Counted from the stretch's first letter, positions 6,777-14,342 are shown. The stretch: 17,979 nucleotides of DNA from Firmicutes bacterium UBA911 (GCA_002294005.1 DBEH01000035.1:1-17979); one strand, 5' to 3'. Program-made: numbers and translations. Notes: generated by a model from the letters alone, not told the origin.

Positions 6777-8186
6777 TTAGGCATCACTGGGACGGCGGGC
6801 AAGGATGGTGGAGATCCGTACGGCCAGCCGCACCAAGGGATGGTTTGCGGTCCTCTGCAGCCGCCGGAACTCCTCCCGCGCCCGCCCCACTTCCTCCTGC
6901 ATGAAGCGGATTGAACGCTGCAGGTCCTCCCCAGCCTCCAGGGCATCGCGCAGATCGCGCTGCATCCGGTCGATCTCTTCGCGCAGGGTCTTCTCCTTGC
7001 GGGAGGCCGTGAACCGTTCCTTCTCGCCCCGGGCCTTCAGTTCGATGATTTCCCCTTGGAGTTCGGCCACGCGGGCACTCTGCTCCTCTTTCAGCTGGGC
7101 GAGCTCGTTCTTCTGTTCCCGGGCCCGCTCGCGGAATTGCTGGAGCTTGCTGAACATCCCCTCCAGGTTGTTCTGGGTCGCCTCCAGTGAGTCCCGCAGA
7201 CGGCGGGTCTCATCCTGGGAGTCGCGGGCGCGCTGGACCCACAGGCGGCACTGGTGCAGGATGCTGTTCGCTTTCGACTCCAGTTTCCGCACCTGGTCCT
7301 GGTAGTAGAGAATTTCCTTCTTGCGCAGCGACAGGAGCAGGTCTTTCTCGGAAAGCAGGGTGGCCAGATGGTCCCGCTGGTCCCGGACGACGACGTGGTG
7401 AGCGACGGCTGCGGCCGCCTCCCGTTGGGCGGAACCCAGCTCTTCGAGTTGGGCCTGCACCTGCTGGTACTTGCGGTACCACTGCTCGCGCTCCCACTGC
7501 CAGCGTTTCTTCTGATCGCGCAGGATGCCCAGGTACTTTTTCATGACCTCTTCGTAAACCCGGTGGGCGGACTGGTTGTAGGTCCAAATGCTCTCACCCT
7601 GGATTTCGAAGTACGGAAACTTGCGCACCTGGGCCTCCACCGAAGCCTCGGTGGCCAGGCGCCATTTGTTTACCACGGTTGCGATCTGGGGCAGGGACAG
7701 GCCCGCGGGATGCAGCCGGAGAGCCTTGATAATGAGATGATTCAAGGGATAGCCTTCGGTCTCGGTATCCCATTCGGTCAGGCCCCACGTCCCGTTGGTC
7801 AACTGGACGAACCGCCCGTCCCGAATCAGGTTCGCCTCTTCCGCAATCATGCGCCTTAGCTTCTTCTTCTTGTTTCCGCCGGCGTTGACCGCCTCCCAGA
7901 GGCTCAGGGCTTCCCCCCGCTTGAGGAGCAGGTGGTAGAACTGGTCGTTTTCCCGGTTGCCCTCCAGGTTAAGCCTCCACAGACGGTCCTCTCCCTGTTT
8001 GAAGCCGGCGTGCTGTTTCAGGCAGAGCAGCACCTTTTCCTCAATCTGGCTCAGGGAATAGTCTTGCAGCATTTTCCGCCGCACGTAAGGCGCCAGTTCC
8101 TTGGCGGACATAGCTTCAAAAAAGAATAGGGTCTTTTTCAGCACATCGGTCAACGAATGTAGGTTCCCGCTCACCGGTGCGCTCAC
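6777..8186 (-). CDS. HARE-HTH-like winged-helix protein with long coiled coil, function unknown
   Basis: A 469-residue protein that I do not recognise as a named gene. The N-terminal half (about 30-205) looks like two winged-helix units. The first ends in DGRFVQLTNGTWGLTEW (residues 123-139), which closely resembles the end of the HARE-HTH domain of the RNA polymerase delta subunit (RpoE). The second has LSLPQIATVVNKW and ends near IWTYNQ. Residues of about 205-445 are almost uninterrupted Glu/Lys/Arg/Gln-rich heptads, a long coiled coil, and a basic hydrophobic tail follows. There is no signal peptide or obvious membrane segment. The start is GTG at 8186 with AGGGAG close upstream; GTG at 8174 is an alternative. 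It stands alone downstream of guaB. By analogy the head could contact DNA or RNA polymerase and the rod could oligomerise or span, but this is inference. Confidence 0.85.
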   Translation of the reverse strand: MSAPVSGNLHSLTDVLKKTLFFFEAMSAKELAPYVRRKMLQDYSLSQIEEKVLLCLKQHAGFKQGEDRLWRLNLEGNRENDQFYHLLLKRGEALSLWEAVNAGGNKKKKLRRMIAEEANLIRDGRFVQLTNGTWGLTEWDTETEGYPLNHLIIKALRLHPAGLSLPQIATVVNKWRLATEASVEAQVRKFPYFEIQGESIWTYNQSAHRVYEEVMKKYLGILRDQKKRWQWEREQWYRKYQQVQAQLEELGSAQREAAAAVAHHVVVRDQRDHLATLLSEKDLLLSLRKKEILYYQDQVRKLESKANSILHQCRLWVQRARDSQDETRRLRDSLEATQNNLEGMFSKLQQFRERAREQKNELAQLKEEQSARVAELQGEIIELKARGEKERFTASRKEKTLREEIDRMQRDLRDALEAGEDLQRSIRFMQEEVGRAREEFRRLQRTANHPLVRLAVRISTILARRPSDA

Positions 8187-8286
8187 CTTCTCCCTTCATT
8201 TACTAGCACTCCCAGGTCTTTACAGAATAAATACCCCGTCGACCCGGTAAACCCTGCGGGAGAAGGCAAACTTTTTTTAGGAGTTT

Positions 8287-9747
8287 TTAGCGCAAACTGT
8301 AGTTCGGTGCCTCCTTGGTGATGGTTACGTTATGGGGATGGCTCTCGCGCAAGCCGGCGGGTGTAATCCGCACGAAGCTCGTGTTGTGCTTCAGCTCTTC
8401 GATGGTCCGCACTCCGCAGTAGCCCATGCCGGAGCAAAGCCCGCCCACCAACTGATAAACGGTCTCCGACAGGGGACCCTTGAAGGGTACGCGCCCCTCC
8501 ACCCCTTCGGGCACCAGCTTGCCCGCGCCTTCCTGGAAGTAACGGTCCTTGCTGCCCTCGTTCATCGCACCCAGAGAGCCCATTCCCCGGTAAACCTTGT
8601 AACTCCGGCCCTGGAAGATTTCGATCTCGCCGGGGCTCTCCTCGGTGCCGGCCAGAAGACTCCCGATCATGACCACGTCGGCCCCAGCGGCGATCGCCTT
8701 CACGATGTCCCCGGAGTACTTCACGCCCCCGTCGGCGATGACCGGCACGCCGTGTTTCGCCGCTTCGCCGGCACAGTTGTACACGGCGGTGATCTGCGGC
8801 ACCCCGACGCCGGAGATGATCCGGGTGGTGCAGATGGAACCCGGCCCGATACCCACCTTGACCGCGTCCGCCCCGGCCTGGATCAGGTCCCGGGACGCCT
8901 CGGCGGTGGCCACGTTGCCGGCGATCGCGCAGAGGTCCGGATACTTGTTTTTGATCACCGAGACGGCCTGGATCACCCGGCGGGAATGGCCGTGCGCGGT
9001 GTCCACCACCACGGCGTCCACCTTTGCTTCCACCAGGGCGTCGACCCGGTGCAAGAAATCCCGGGAAACGCCCACCGCGGCCGCCACCCGCAGCCGTCCC
9101 TGGGGGTCCTTCGCCGAATGCGGGTACTTGTGCGCCTTTTCGATGTCCTTGATGGTGATCAGGCCGCGCAGGTTGTTCTCCCCGTCCACCAGGGGCAGTT
9201 TCTCGATTTTGTAACGGCGCAGGATTTCCTTGGCTTCTTCCAGAGTGGTGCCCACCGGAGCGGTGATCAGGTTTTCCTTGGTCATTACTTCATCGATCAG
9301 TTGGCTGAAATCGGTGACAAAACGGAGGTCCCGGTTGGTGATGATTCCCACCAGCTTGCCGTTTTCCGTAATCGGCACCCCGGAGATCCGGTAGCGGCCC
9401 ATCAGCGCATCGGCCTCGCCGATCAGGTTGCGCGGCGACAGGTAAATCGGATCGGAGATCACGCCGTGTTCGGAACGCTTTACCTTGTCCACCTCCAGGG
9501 CCTGCTTCTTGATGCTCATGTTCCGGTGGATGACGCCGACGCCGCCCTCGCGGGCGATGGCGATCGCCAGGCGCGCCTCCGTTACGGTGTCCATCCCGGC
9601 GCTCATCAGGGGAATGTTGAGGGTTATCTTGCGGGTGAGCCTGGTCAGGGTGTCCACTTCCGAAGGCAGGACCTCCGAGGCCGCGGGCACCAGCAACACG
9701 TCGTCAAATGTCAAGCCTTCCTGGATAAACCTTTCGGGGTGCGTCAA
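8287..9747 (-). CDS. guaB: Inosine-5'-monophosphate dehydrogenase
   Basis: It oxidises IMP to XMP with NAD+, the rate-limiting step of guanine nucleotide synthesis. The N-terminus FIQEGLTFDDVLLVPAASEV is the family signature. A tandem CBS (Bateman) module occupies about residues 95-205. The catalytic loop GIGPGSICTTR places the nucleophile at C306, and the flap region follows. At 486 residues it is full length with no missing motif. The start is TTG at 9747, supported by AGGAGG nine bases upstream. It is transcribed from its own extended -10 promoter. Confidence 0.97.
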   Translation of the reverse strand: MTHPERFIQEGLTFDDVLLVPAASEVLPSEVDTLTRLTRKITLNIPLMSAGMDTVTEARLAIAIAREGGVGVIHRNMSIKKQALEVDKVKRSEHGVISDPIYLSPRNLIGEADALMGRYRISGVPITENGKLVGIITNRDLRFVTDFSQLIDEVMTKENLITAPVGTTLEEAKEILRRYKIEKLPLVDGENNLRGLITIKDIEKAHKYPHSAKDPQGRLRVAAAVGVSRDFLHRVDALVEAKVDAVVVDTAHGHSRRVIQAVSVIKNKYPDLCAIAGNVATAEASRDLIQAGADAVKVGIGPGSICTTRIISGVGVPQITAVYNCAGEAAKHGVPVIADGGVKYSGDIVKAIAAGADVVMIGSLLAGTEESPGEIEIFQGRSYKVYRGMGSLGAMNEGSKDRYFQEGAGKLVPEGVEGRVPFKGPLSETVYQLVGGLCSGMGYCGVRTIEELKHNTSFVRITPAGLRESHPHNVTITKEAPNYSLR

Positions 9748-9779
9748 GTAAGCCCGCCTCCTAACATTGATTGCCGACC

Positions 9780-9809
9780 ATTATAGCATAGGAGAAACGG
9801 GCCTGCCAG
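9780..9809 (-). promoter_or_regulatory. guaB promoter (extended -10)
   Basis: A -10 box TATAAT (9780-9785) preceded by TGC, making an extended -10, and a -35-like CTGGCA (9804-9809) are separated by 18 bases. Just upstream, caaaggcgt is repeated (9816-9835), which might be a regulator site. No PurR-type box or G-box guanine riboswitch is visible in the short leader. Confidence 0.7.
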
Positions 9810-9985
9810 TCGCTCCAAAGGCGTCAAAGGCGTTCCGGACTTGCTGGACGACTTGCTGAGGTGCAGTGCTCAAGGAATAATCCGTTGGCTTAAAGCCGCT
9901 TCAATGCTCGGCTCGCCCGGTTCTGACCGGTATTCTATTCCGCGCGGTCCGGGCCGGCCGGCGGCCCGTCAGCCCGGGCAAATAC

Positions 9986-10219
9986 CTAGTCCTGACCCTG
10001 GACCGAGTCCACGCCGTAGCGCACGAAGTGCTCCCGCAGGTTGGCCACCGTCCCCACCGGCACCCCGAAGGCGCCGGCCATTTCCGCATCGCTCCGCCCC
10101 TCGCGCAAGCCCTCGATGAAAAGGCCGAAGTCTATGCCGACCTCGTCAGTCTTTAGTTTCAAGCTGGGCTGCGTGCTCCACGGCGCCCGCGACCAGGTTT
10201 CCCAACGGTCGATATCCAT
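9986..10219 (-). CDS. Small helix-turn-helix protein
   Basis: A 77-residue soluble protein starting MDIDRWETWSRAPW. Its C-terminal half, GRSDAEMAGAFGVPVGTVANL, has the spacing of a helix-turn-helix of the sigma-70 region 4 / transposase-resolvase kind, with the turn at FGVP. It lacks any effector domain. I recall short proteins of this kind, with DRWETWSR and a YGVxSVxGQD ending, in related clostridia, but no function is known to me. I chose ATG at 10219 since the reading to TTG at 10264 adds residues with no sign of conservation; the ribosome site GGGGG is rather distant (13 bases). It lies 100 bases downstream of the aminomutase gene and could be cotranscribed. No confident terminator follows, although GC-rich inverted repeats occupy 9940-9980. 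Confidence 0.7.
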   Translation of the reverse strand: MDIDRWETWSRAPWSTQPSLKLKTDEVGIDFGLFIEGLREGRSDAEMAGAFGVPVGTVANLREHFVRYGVDSVQGQD

Positions 10220-10319
10220 TGGCGCACTAAGGCCCCCTTTTCCCCGGCAGGCGTTGGCCTGCAAGACCGAAGACCGCCGGTCCGCTCCGTGCCCATAGGT
10301 TCCCCCACGACCGGCACTT

Positions 10320-11591
10320 TCATAAGCCGGACGAGCGGTTGGGGTAAGGGAGCACGCGGTTTTCCCAGGTGCGCAGGATCAAGCGCTGGTCGTCGTGGTC
10401 CACCACGTACGAAGGGGTCACCGGTGTCTTGCCGTAACCCCCGGGAGCGTTGATGATGTAGGTGGGCACCGCCAGGCCCGAAGTATAACCGCGCAGTTGG
10501 TCCATGATGGCCAGCCCTTCCTCGACCGGAGTGATGAAGTGGCTGGTGCCCCGTACCGACTTGGCGTGAAAGATGTAGTAGGGCCGCACCCGGGCGCGGA
10601 GAAGCTCGTGGTTCAGCTTTTTCATCACGTGCGGGTCGTTGTTGATTCCCTTCAACAGCACGGCCTGGTTGCCCAGAACCACTCCCGCCCGCACTAACCG
10701 GTCGCAGGCCTGGATGGCCTCGGGCGCAACCTCCAGCGGGTGGTTGAACTGCGAGTTGATGTATACCGGCGGGTACCGCTCCAGTACGGCGCAGAGCCCC
10801 GCCGTGATCCGTTGCGGCAGGGTCACCGGCACCCGGGTTCCCAACCGCTTGATCTCAACGTGCGGGATGACGTGCAACTCGCCCAGAAGCCAATCCAGCA
10901 CCGTGTCGCTCAAAAGCAGCGCGTCACCGCCCGTGACCAGAACGTCGCGGATTTCGCGGTTTTCACGGATGTACTGCAAGGCAGCCTCAAGCACCCGCCG
11001 CGGCTGGTGCCGGTCCACCTCCCCGATGTTCCGGCGCCGCTGGCAGTGGCGGCAGTAGGTGGCGCACTGGTTGGTAACGTTGATAATCAGCCGGTCCGGG
11101 TACCGCCGGGTAATACCGGGTGCAGGGGACGTCAGCCGTTCCGCCATGGGGTCGGCCGTTCCGCGGCAATCGGCGACCTCGGCCACCGACGGGACGGCCT
11201 GAGCCCAGATCGGCCCCTTCACTCCCCCAACGGCCATGACGGCGGCATAGTACGGAGACACGGCCCACCGGTACTGCCTGGAGACCTGGTCAATATCGCG
11301 AATCTCATCGTGGTTGAGTTCAACAAACCGGGCCAGCACCTCGACGTCGGTGATTCGCCGGCGCATTTGCCAATGCCAGTCCAGCCACTCTTCCCTGGTC
11401 CCGCCCAATAGCTTTAACAGCCGCTCTTTGTAGACCCCGATCTCATCGGCCCGCTCGCGCCCACAGGGGATATAGTCTTTGACCATCAGGTAGTCGGCAA
11501 TGCGGCCCTTCAGTTCCTTGGCCCGCTTCAGGCCCTGCTTCCGGCTCTCCTCCGGCGACAATACGCCGCGCTCCAGGCTGTCGATCGCCAT
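10320..11591 (-). CDS. eam: Glutamate 2,3-aminomutase (KamA-family radical SAM/PLP enzyme)
   Basis: A 423-residue member of the lysine 2,3-aminomutase family. The radical SAM cluster motif is CATYCRHC (C176, C180, C183) and the PLP lysine sits in GGYGKTP (K388). Lysine 2,3-aminomutase of Clostridium subterminale uses two aspartates (293 and 330, 37 residues apart) to hold the substrate side-chain amine. Here the equivalent positions, also 37 apart, are K344 (in FHAKSVRG) and N381 (in IINAPGG), matching the Lys/Asn pair described for glutamate 2,3-aminomutase. The product would be beta-glutamate, a compatible solute. The start ATG at 11591 has GGAGG nine bases upstream. The gene lies behind a c-di-AMP riboswitch and terminator, which fits osmotic control. 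Older annotation pipelines would call it KamA. Confidence 0.88.
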   Translation of the reverse strand: MAIDSLERGVLSPEESRKQGLKRAKELKGRIADYLMVKDYIPCGRERADEIGVYKERLLKLLGGTREEWLDWHWQMRRRITDVEVLARFVELNHDEIRDIDQVSRQYRWAVSPYYAAVMAVGGVKGPIWAQAVPSVAEVADCRGTADPMAERLTSPAPGITRRYPDRLIINVTNQCATYCRHCQRRRNIGEVDRHQPRRVLEAALQYIRENREIRDVLVTGGDALLLSDTVLDWLLGELHVIPHVEIKRLGTRVPVTLPQRITAGLCAVLERYPPVYINSQFNHPLEVAPEAIQACDRLVRAGVVLGNQAVLLKGINNDPHVMKKLNHELLRARVRPYYIFHAKSVRGTSHFITPVEEGLAIMDQLRGYTSGLAVPTYIINAPGGYGKTPVTPSYVVDHDDQRLILRTWENRVLPYPNRSSGL

Positions 11592-11623
11592 TTGTTTCCA
11601 CCTCCCGAAAGAGACTTGGCCGG

Positions 11624-11655
11624 CAAACAAAAACCCCGGAGCACCGGTTCCGGGG
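11624..11655 (-). terminator. Riboswitch-controlled intrinsic terminator before eam
   Basis: The stem TCCGGGG (11649-11655 on the plus strand) with CCCCGGA (11634-11640), 7 bp, is followed on the minus strand by TTTTTGTTT (11625-11633). It ends 33 bases before the eam start. A competing pairing of 11653-11661 with 11710-11718 (nine pairs including one G-U) would destroy it, making an antiterminator. Confidence 0.85.
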
Positions 11656-11710
11656 AAGACGTGTCAGCAACAACCGTTCCGACAATCCTGAGCGGCTTGT
11701 CGGCCGGGCC

Positions 11711-11843
11711 ATCTTCCCACGCTTGCGAGGTTAGCTGACGGGTTCGGGTCGAAAGCTAACCCTACCCGGCGTAATGCCGGGATTCACCCCAATTGGTGGT
11801 TCCCCCGCTTCCCGGACTTTTCCCGGGAACTCAGCGCTCTTGT
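11711..11843 (-). ncRNA. Cyclic di-AMP riboswitch (ydaO/yuaA leader)
   Basis: The minus strand shows the conserved blocks of the ydaO-yuaA aptamer in order: a 5' helix strand near GAGCGCT, a CCCGG hairpin, GGGGGAACCA, GGGGTGAATCC, GGTAGGGTTAGC, TCGACCCGAACCCGTCAGC and CTAACCTCGCAAGCGT. The class binds c-di-AMP, normally switching expression off, and controls osmolyte, potassium-transport and cell-wall genes. The downstream terminator at 11624-11655 is the expression platform. The 3' strand of the closing helix overlaps the segment that could form the antiterminator, so ligand binding should favour termination. Confidence 0.93.
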
Positions 11844-11849
11844 GAAGAC

Positions 11850-11879
11850 AGTATACACTGCGCAACAGACCGGTGTCAA
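11850..11879 (-). promoter_or_regulatory. Promoter of the eam riboswitch transcript
   Basis: A perfect -35 box TTGACA (11874-11879) and a -10 box TATACT (11850-11855) are 18 bases apart on the minus strand. The predicted start near 11843 falls just before the aptamer. Confidence 0.8.
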
Positions 11880-11906
11880 ATAAAGATACAGTTATTGCCA
11901 CCAGGC

Positions 11907-12515
11907 CTATAGATGGCAGGTGTCGTTGAAAAGCAAAAGTTGGGCGCGGTCGGGTTCGAAAAGCTCGACGACGGTGAGAGCGGCGTTGTCCTGGCGCAGG
12001 CGCCAGTACTGGTTGAGGTCCATCCCCATCAGGAGGGCCACACTGGCCCGGATCGAACCGCCGTGGGCGGCCACCAGCACTTGGTCGTCCGGATGGCGGG
12101 CGGCGATTGCTTGCAGCGCACGGATGCAGCGGTCGGCCACCTCGTTCAGGGTCTCACCGCCCGGCAAACGGGTTTCCAGCGGCTTGGACCACCATTTCCT
12201 GGAGACGTCGGGGTACAGGCGGACAATCTCCTCGCGGGTCAACCCCTCCCAGTCACCGAAGTTAATCTCCCGAAATTCGGCCATCCGCTCCACTTCCGCC
12301 CCGTGCGGTTCCGCCAGGATGCGGGCGGTGTCGTAAGCCCGGCGCAGGTCGCTGGAGTAGAAGCCGGCGAAACGCTGGTCCTTGAGCCGGAACGCCAAGG
12401 CCCGGGCCTGCCGGATTCCGGACTCGCTCAGCAAGATATCCGCGTGACCCTGATAACGGAGTTCGTAATTCCACAACGTTTCACCGTGCCGCACCAAGTA
12501 TATCTTGCAGCCCAA
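11907..12515 (-). CDS. Histidine phosphatase family protein (phosphoglycerate mutase-like)
   Basis: A 202-residue branch-1 histidine phosphatase. The phosphohistidine motif LVRHGET (residues 7-13) opens the protein, REINFGDWEG carries the conserved acidic region, and AAHGGS holds the second catalytic histidine. Cobalamin-pathway alpha-ribazole phosphatase (CobC), phosphoserine phosphatase (PspA) and broad-specificity phosphatases (PhoE) share this architecture and length, and the sequence alone does not separate them. Cofactor-dependent glycolytic mutases are longer, so glycolytic activity is unlikely. The start is TTG at 12515 with GGAGG ten bases upstream. No cobalamin genes are nearby. Confidence 0.9.
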   Translation of the reverse strand: MGCKIYLVRHGETLWNYELRYQGHADILLSESGIRQARALAFRLKDQRFAGFYSSDLRRAYDTARILAEPHGAEVERMAEFREINFGDWEGLTREEIVRLYPDVSRKWWSKPLETRLPGGETLNEVADRCIRALQAIAARHPDDQVLVAAHGGSIRASVALLMGMDLNQYWRLRQDNAALTVVELFEPDRAQLLLFNDTCHL

Positions 12516-12538
12516 GGGTATCCTACCTCCTTCTTCGA

Positions 12539-12568
12539 GAAAAGACCACGGCGCGGACAGGCCGCGCC
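12539..12568 (-). terminator. Possible terminator between DUF3842 gene and phosphatase gene
   Basis: A 7-bp GC stem (ggcgcgg 12550-12556 with ccgcgcc 12562-12568) is followed on the minus strand by GTGGTCTTTTC. The T-run is short and displaced, so it may terminate only partially. Confidence 0.4.
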
Positions 12569-12582
12569 CAAAACCACCCGCG

Positions 12583-12996
12583 TCAATCGGCCCAAAGTTC
12601 CTTTACCTTGCGCACCAGCTCGTCTATGAGGTGGGGCAATGGTTCGGACTTCAGGCCTACAATAGTGGTTCTCCCCGGAATCAAGGGCAGCAAGATTTTG
12701 GCCGCGGCACTCTGGGCGATGGCTTCGGCCATTTTGGGGGTGAGTTCCCCCAGCATGGAATTGGGTACGACTATGCTGATCGGGCCGGCAATGAGGTCCA
12801 CTCTCCCAGCGTTCAACACGACGGCGTTTTCCCCGCTTGCGCCCTCGTTCGCACCGGCCCGCAACATTACCGCCGTGGCCAGAGCGTTCGTGCCCAGAGC
12901 GAGAATTTCCGCTCCCTCGGGGAGTTCCCTTCTCAGTTTTTCCGTGATGTGCTTACCTATGCCGCCTCCCTGGCCGTCAACGATCGCAATACGCAC
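12583..12996 (-). CDS. DUF3842 family protein, function unknown
   Basis: A 137-residue protein beginning VRIAIVDGQGGGIGKHI, the hallmark of DUF3842, a family I know only from Firmicutes and related anaerobes. The glycine-rich DGQGGGIG (residues 6-13) resembles a nucleotide-binding loop and the middle contains NALATAVMLRAGA, as in Rossmann-like folds. No catalytic role is established. I chose GTG at 12996 because GAGG lies nine bases upstream and the protein then starts at the conserved strand; the frame is open to 13095 but that extension covers the promoter. It has its own extended -10 promoter at 13018-13023. Confidence 0.85.
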   Translation of the reverse strand: MRIAIVDGQGGGIGKHITEKLRRELPEGAEILALGTNALATAVMLRAGANEGASGENAVVLNAGRVDLIAGPISIVVPNSMLGELTPKMAEAIAQSAAAKILLPLIPGRTTIVGLKSEPLPHLIDELVRKVKELWAD

Positions 12997-13017
12997 CCGC
13001 TCCCACCTCTGCCCTGA

Positions 13018-13023
13018 ATTATA
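13018..13023 (-). promoter_or_regulatory. Extended -10 promoter of the DUF3842 gene
   Basis: TATAAT preceded by TGC on the minus strand, the same extended -10 form as at guaB. A tract of eight T lies about 12 bases further upstream instead of a recognisable -35 box. Transcription would begin near 13011, just before the ribosome site. Confidence 0.6.
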
Positions 13024-13138
13024 GCATACGTGTGGAAAAAAAAGAGCCCCCACCCGGCCCCGTGCTGTGATAACATATGCTGAGAGTGGTACCATTAACT
13101 GAAGTTGCTAACAGTTTTTCCCATTATGTGTACAGTTT

Positions 13139-13147
13139 TGTGGATAA
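13139..13147 (-). promoter_or_regulatory. Perfect DnaA-box sequence
   Basis: Plus strand tgtggataa is the complement of the consensus DnaA box TTATCCACA. It is a single copy in the gap between the small coiled-coil gene and the DUF3842 gene. A single 9-mer may be chance; no cluster or AT-rich unwinding region indicates an origin. Confidence 0.35.
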
Positions 13148-13153
13148 GCTGGT

Positions 13154-13423
13154 CTAATGCCTCGATTTCTCGCCGCTGATCATCTGCAGACGGGATTCGA
13201 GCTCGTAGATCTGTCGGTTCTTTTGAAGGAGGTGGTGGGCATACTGCTGGTTGGCCCGCATCAACCGACGATTCTCACGGGCAAGGCGTTCCAGGAAAGT
13301 AGCTTTTTCCTGCTCCTGCCTCTCCAAGAGCAGCACAAGCACCCTCCTGCTCAACCGCAACTGGAGCAGTTTATCCTCGAGTTCACGCACCCGCTGCTCC
13401 AGCCGGCCAACATCATACGGCAT
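13154..13423 (-). CDS. Small coiled-coil protein, function unknown
   Basis: An 89-residue protein that is almost entirely heptad coiled coil: a first segment (VGRLEQRVRELEDKLLQLRL, about residues 5-24), a leucine-rich link RRVLVLLLERQEQ, and a second segment ending in LQMISGEKSRH. It is rich in Arg, Glu and Gln with no cysteine, no signal peptide and no domain I recognise. I chose ATG at 13423 because GGGGG lies seven bases upstream; a TTG two codons earlier is too close to that site. It lies 61 bases downstream of the PHP-domain gene and may be cotranscribed with it. Confidence 0.65.
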   Translation of the reverse strand: MPYDVGRLEQRVRELEDKLLQLRLSRRVLVLLLERQEQEKATFLERLARENRRLMRANQQYAHHLLQKNRQIYELESRLQMISGEKSRH

Positions 13424-13484
13424 CGGCAAACCCCCGCCAATAGGTGTTTACCCATAGTCTATGTAGTTTGGGTTGGTGATAGAC

Positions 13485-14297
13485 TTACAGACACCTGTGC
13501 TCCAGCTCCTCCACCACCTTCAGCGGCACCAGCACCTCACCCAGACGCCCATGGTCGTCGCCGCCGTGAAAGTCGGATCCCCCGGTCGGCACCAGCCGGA
13601 GCGTGGCGGCCATGTCCAGGTAGCGGCGCACCTGCTCGGCATTGTGTTCCGGATGATAAACCTCCAGGCCCTGCAAGCCTGCGGCGGCCAACTCGGCGAT
13701 GATGCCGTCGGCCCGCGCGGTGCCGGGATGCGCCAGGACGGGCACCCCTTTCGCGAGGCGGACCAGCGCCACGGCCTCCAAAGGGGAAACCGGTTCCCGG
13801 GGGACATAGCCGGGACAGTCCCGCCCGATCCAACGGCTGAAAGCTTGGGCACGGTTCTGGACCACCCCCGCACGGACCAGGGCGTCGGCGATGTGCGGGC
13901 GCCCCAGGCTGGCCTTGCCCGCCTGCTCCAGCACGTCGTCCAAACTGACCCTCAAGCCCAATGACCGGAGGCGGCCGACCATCCGGGCCGCCCTCTCGCT
14001 CCGCTTATCGGCCAGTTGCCTGATCCGGGTCAAAAAGCCGCTGTGCATCGTGTTGACGTAGTACCCCAGAATGTGTACGTCCCGCCCATGGTGACTGGCA
14101 CTGATCTCAATCCCGGGGATGACCACGGGCCCGCCTCCGGCGGCGGCCTCCTGGACAGCCGGCGCCACGCCGCTCACCGTATCATGGTCGGTGATCGCAA
14201 TCGCCCCGAGACCCAGAGTGCGGGCCAGACATACCACCCGGACCGGGGACAGGGTGCCGTCGGAGGCGGTGGTGTGCACGTGCAGGTCCGCGGGCAT
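13485..14297 (-). CDS. PHP-domain metal-dependent phosphoesterase (RNase AM/TrpH-like)
   Basis: A 270-residue single-domain PHP protein. All metal-ligand motifs are present: DLHVHTTASDGTLSP (residues 4-18), ITDHDTVSG, PGIEIS, GRPHIADALV, LAHPG and GGSDFHG near the C-terminus. Members of this branch (COG0613) include E. coli RNase AM (TrpH/YciV), which degrades 3',5'-pAp and trims RNA 5' ends, so a role in nucleotide or RNA turnover is likely but not proven. The start ATG at 14297 has AAGG seven bases upstream. It follows the spoVS terminator, so it probably has its own promoter or depends on read-through. Confidence 0.9.
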   Translation of the reverse strand: MPADLHVHTTASDGTLSPVRVVCLARTLGLGAIAITDHDTVSGVAPAVQEAAAGGGPVVIPGIEISASHHGRDVHILGYYVNTMHSGFLTRIRQLADKRSERAARMVGRLRSLGLRVSLDDVLEQAGKASLGRPHIADALVRAGVVQNRAQAFSRWIGRDCPGYVPREPVSPLEAVALVRLAKGVPVLAHPGTARADGIIAELAAAGLQGLEVYHPEHNAEQVRRYLDMAATLRLVPTGGSDFHGGDDHGRLGEVLVPLKVVEELEHRCL

Positions 14298-14342
14298 ACT
14301 CTCACCTTCCTTGAAACGCCGGTTCCTAACATACTATTCTCC

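Noticed and set aside
8332..9786. Long plus-strand open frame (484 codons) opposite guaB
   Set aside because: Antisense shadow; the guaB protein on the other strand is complete and matches its family throughout.
10320..11591. Lysine 2,3-aminomutase (KamA) assignment
   Set aside because: The two aspartates that bind the lysine side chain are replaced by Lys and Asn, as in glutamate 2,3-aminomutase.
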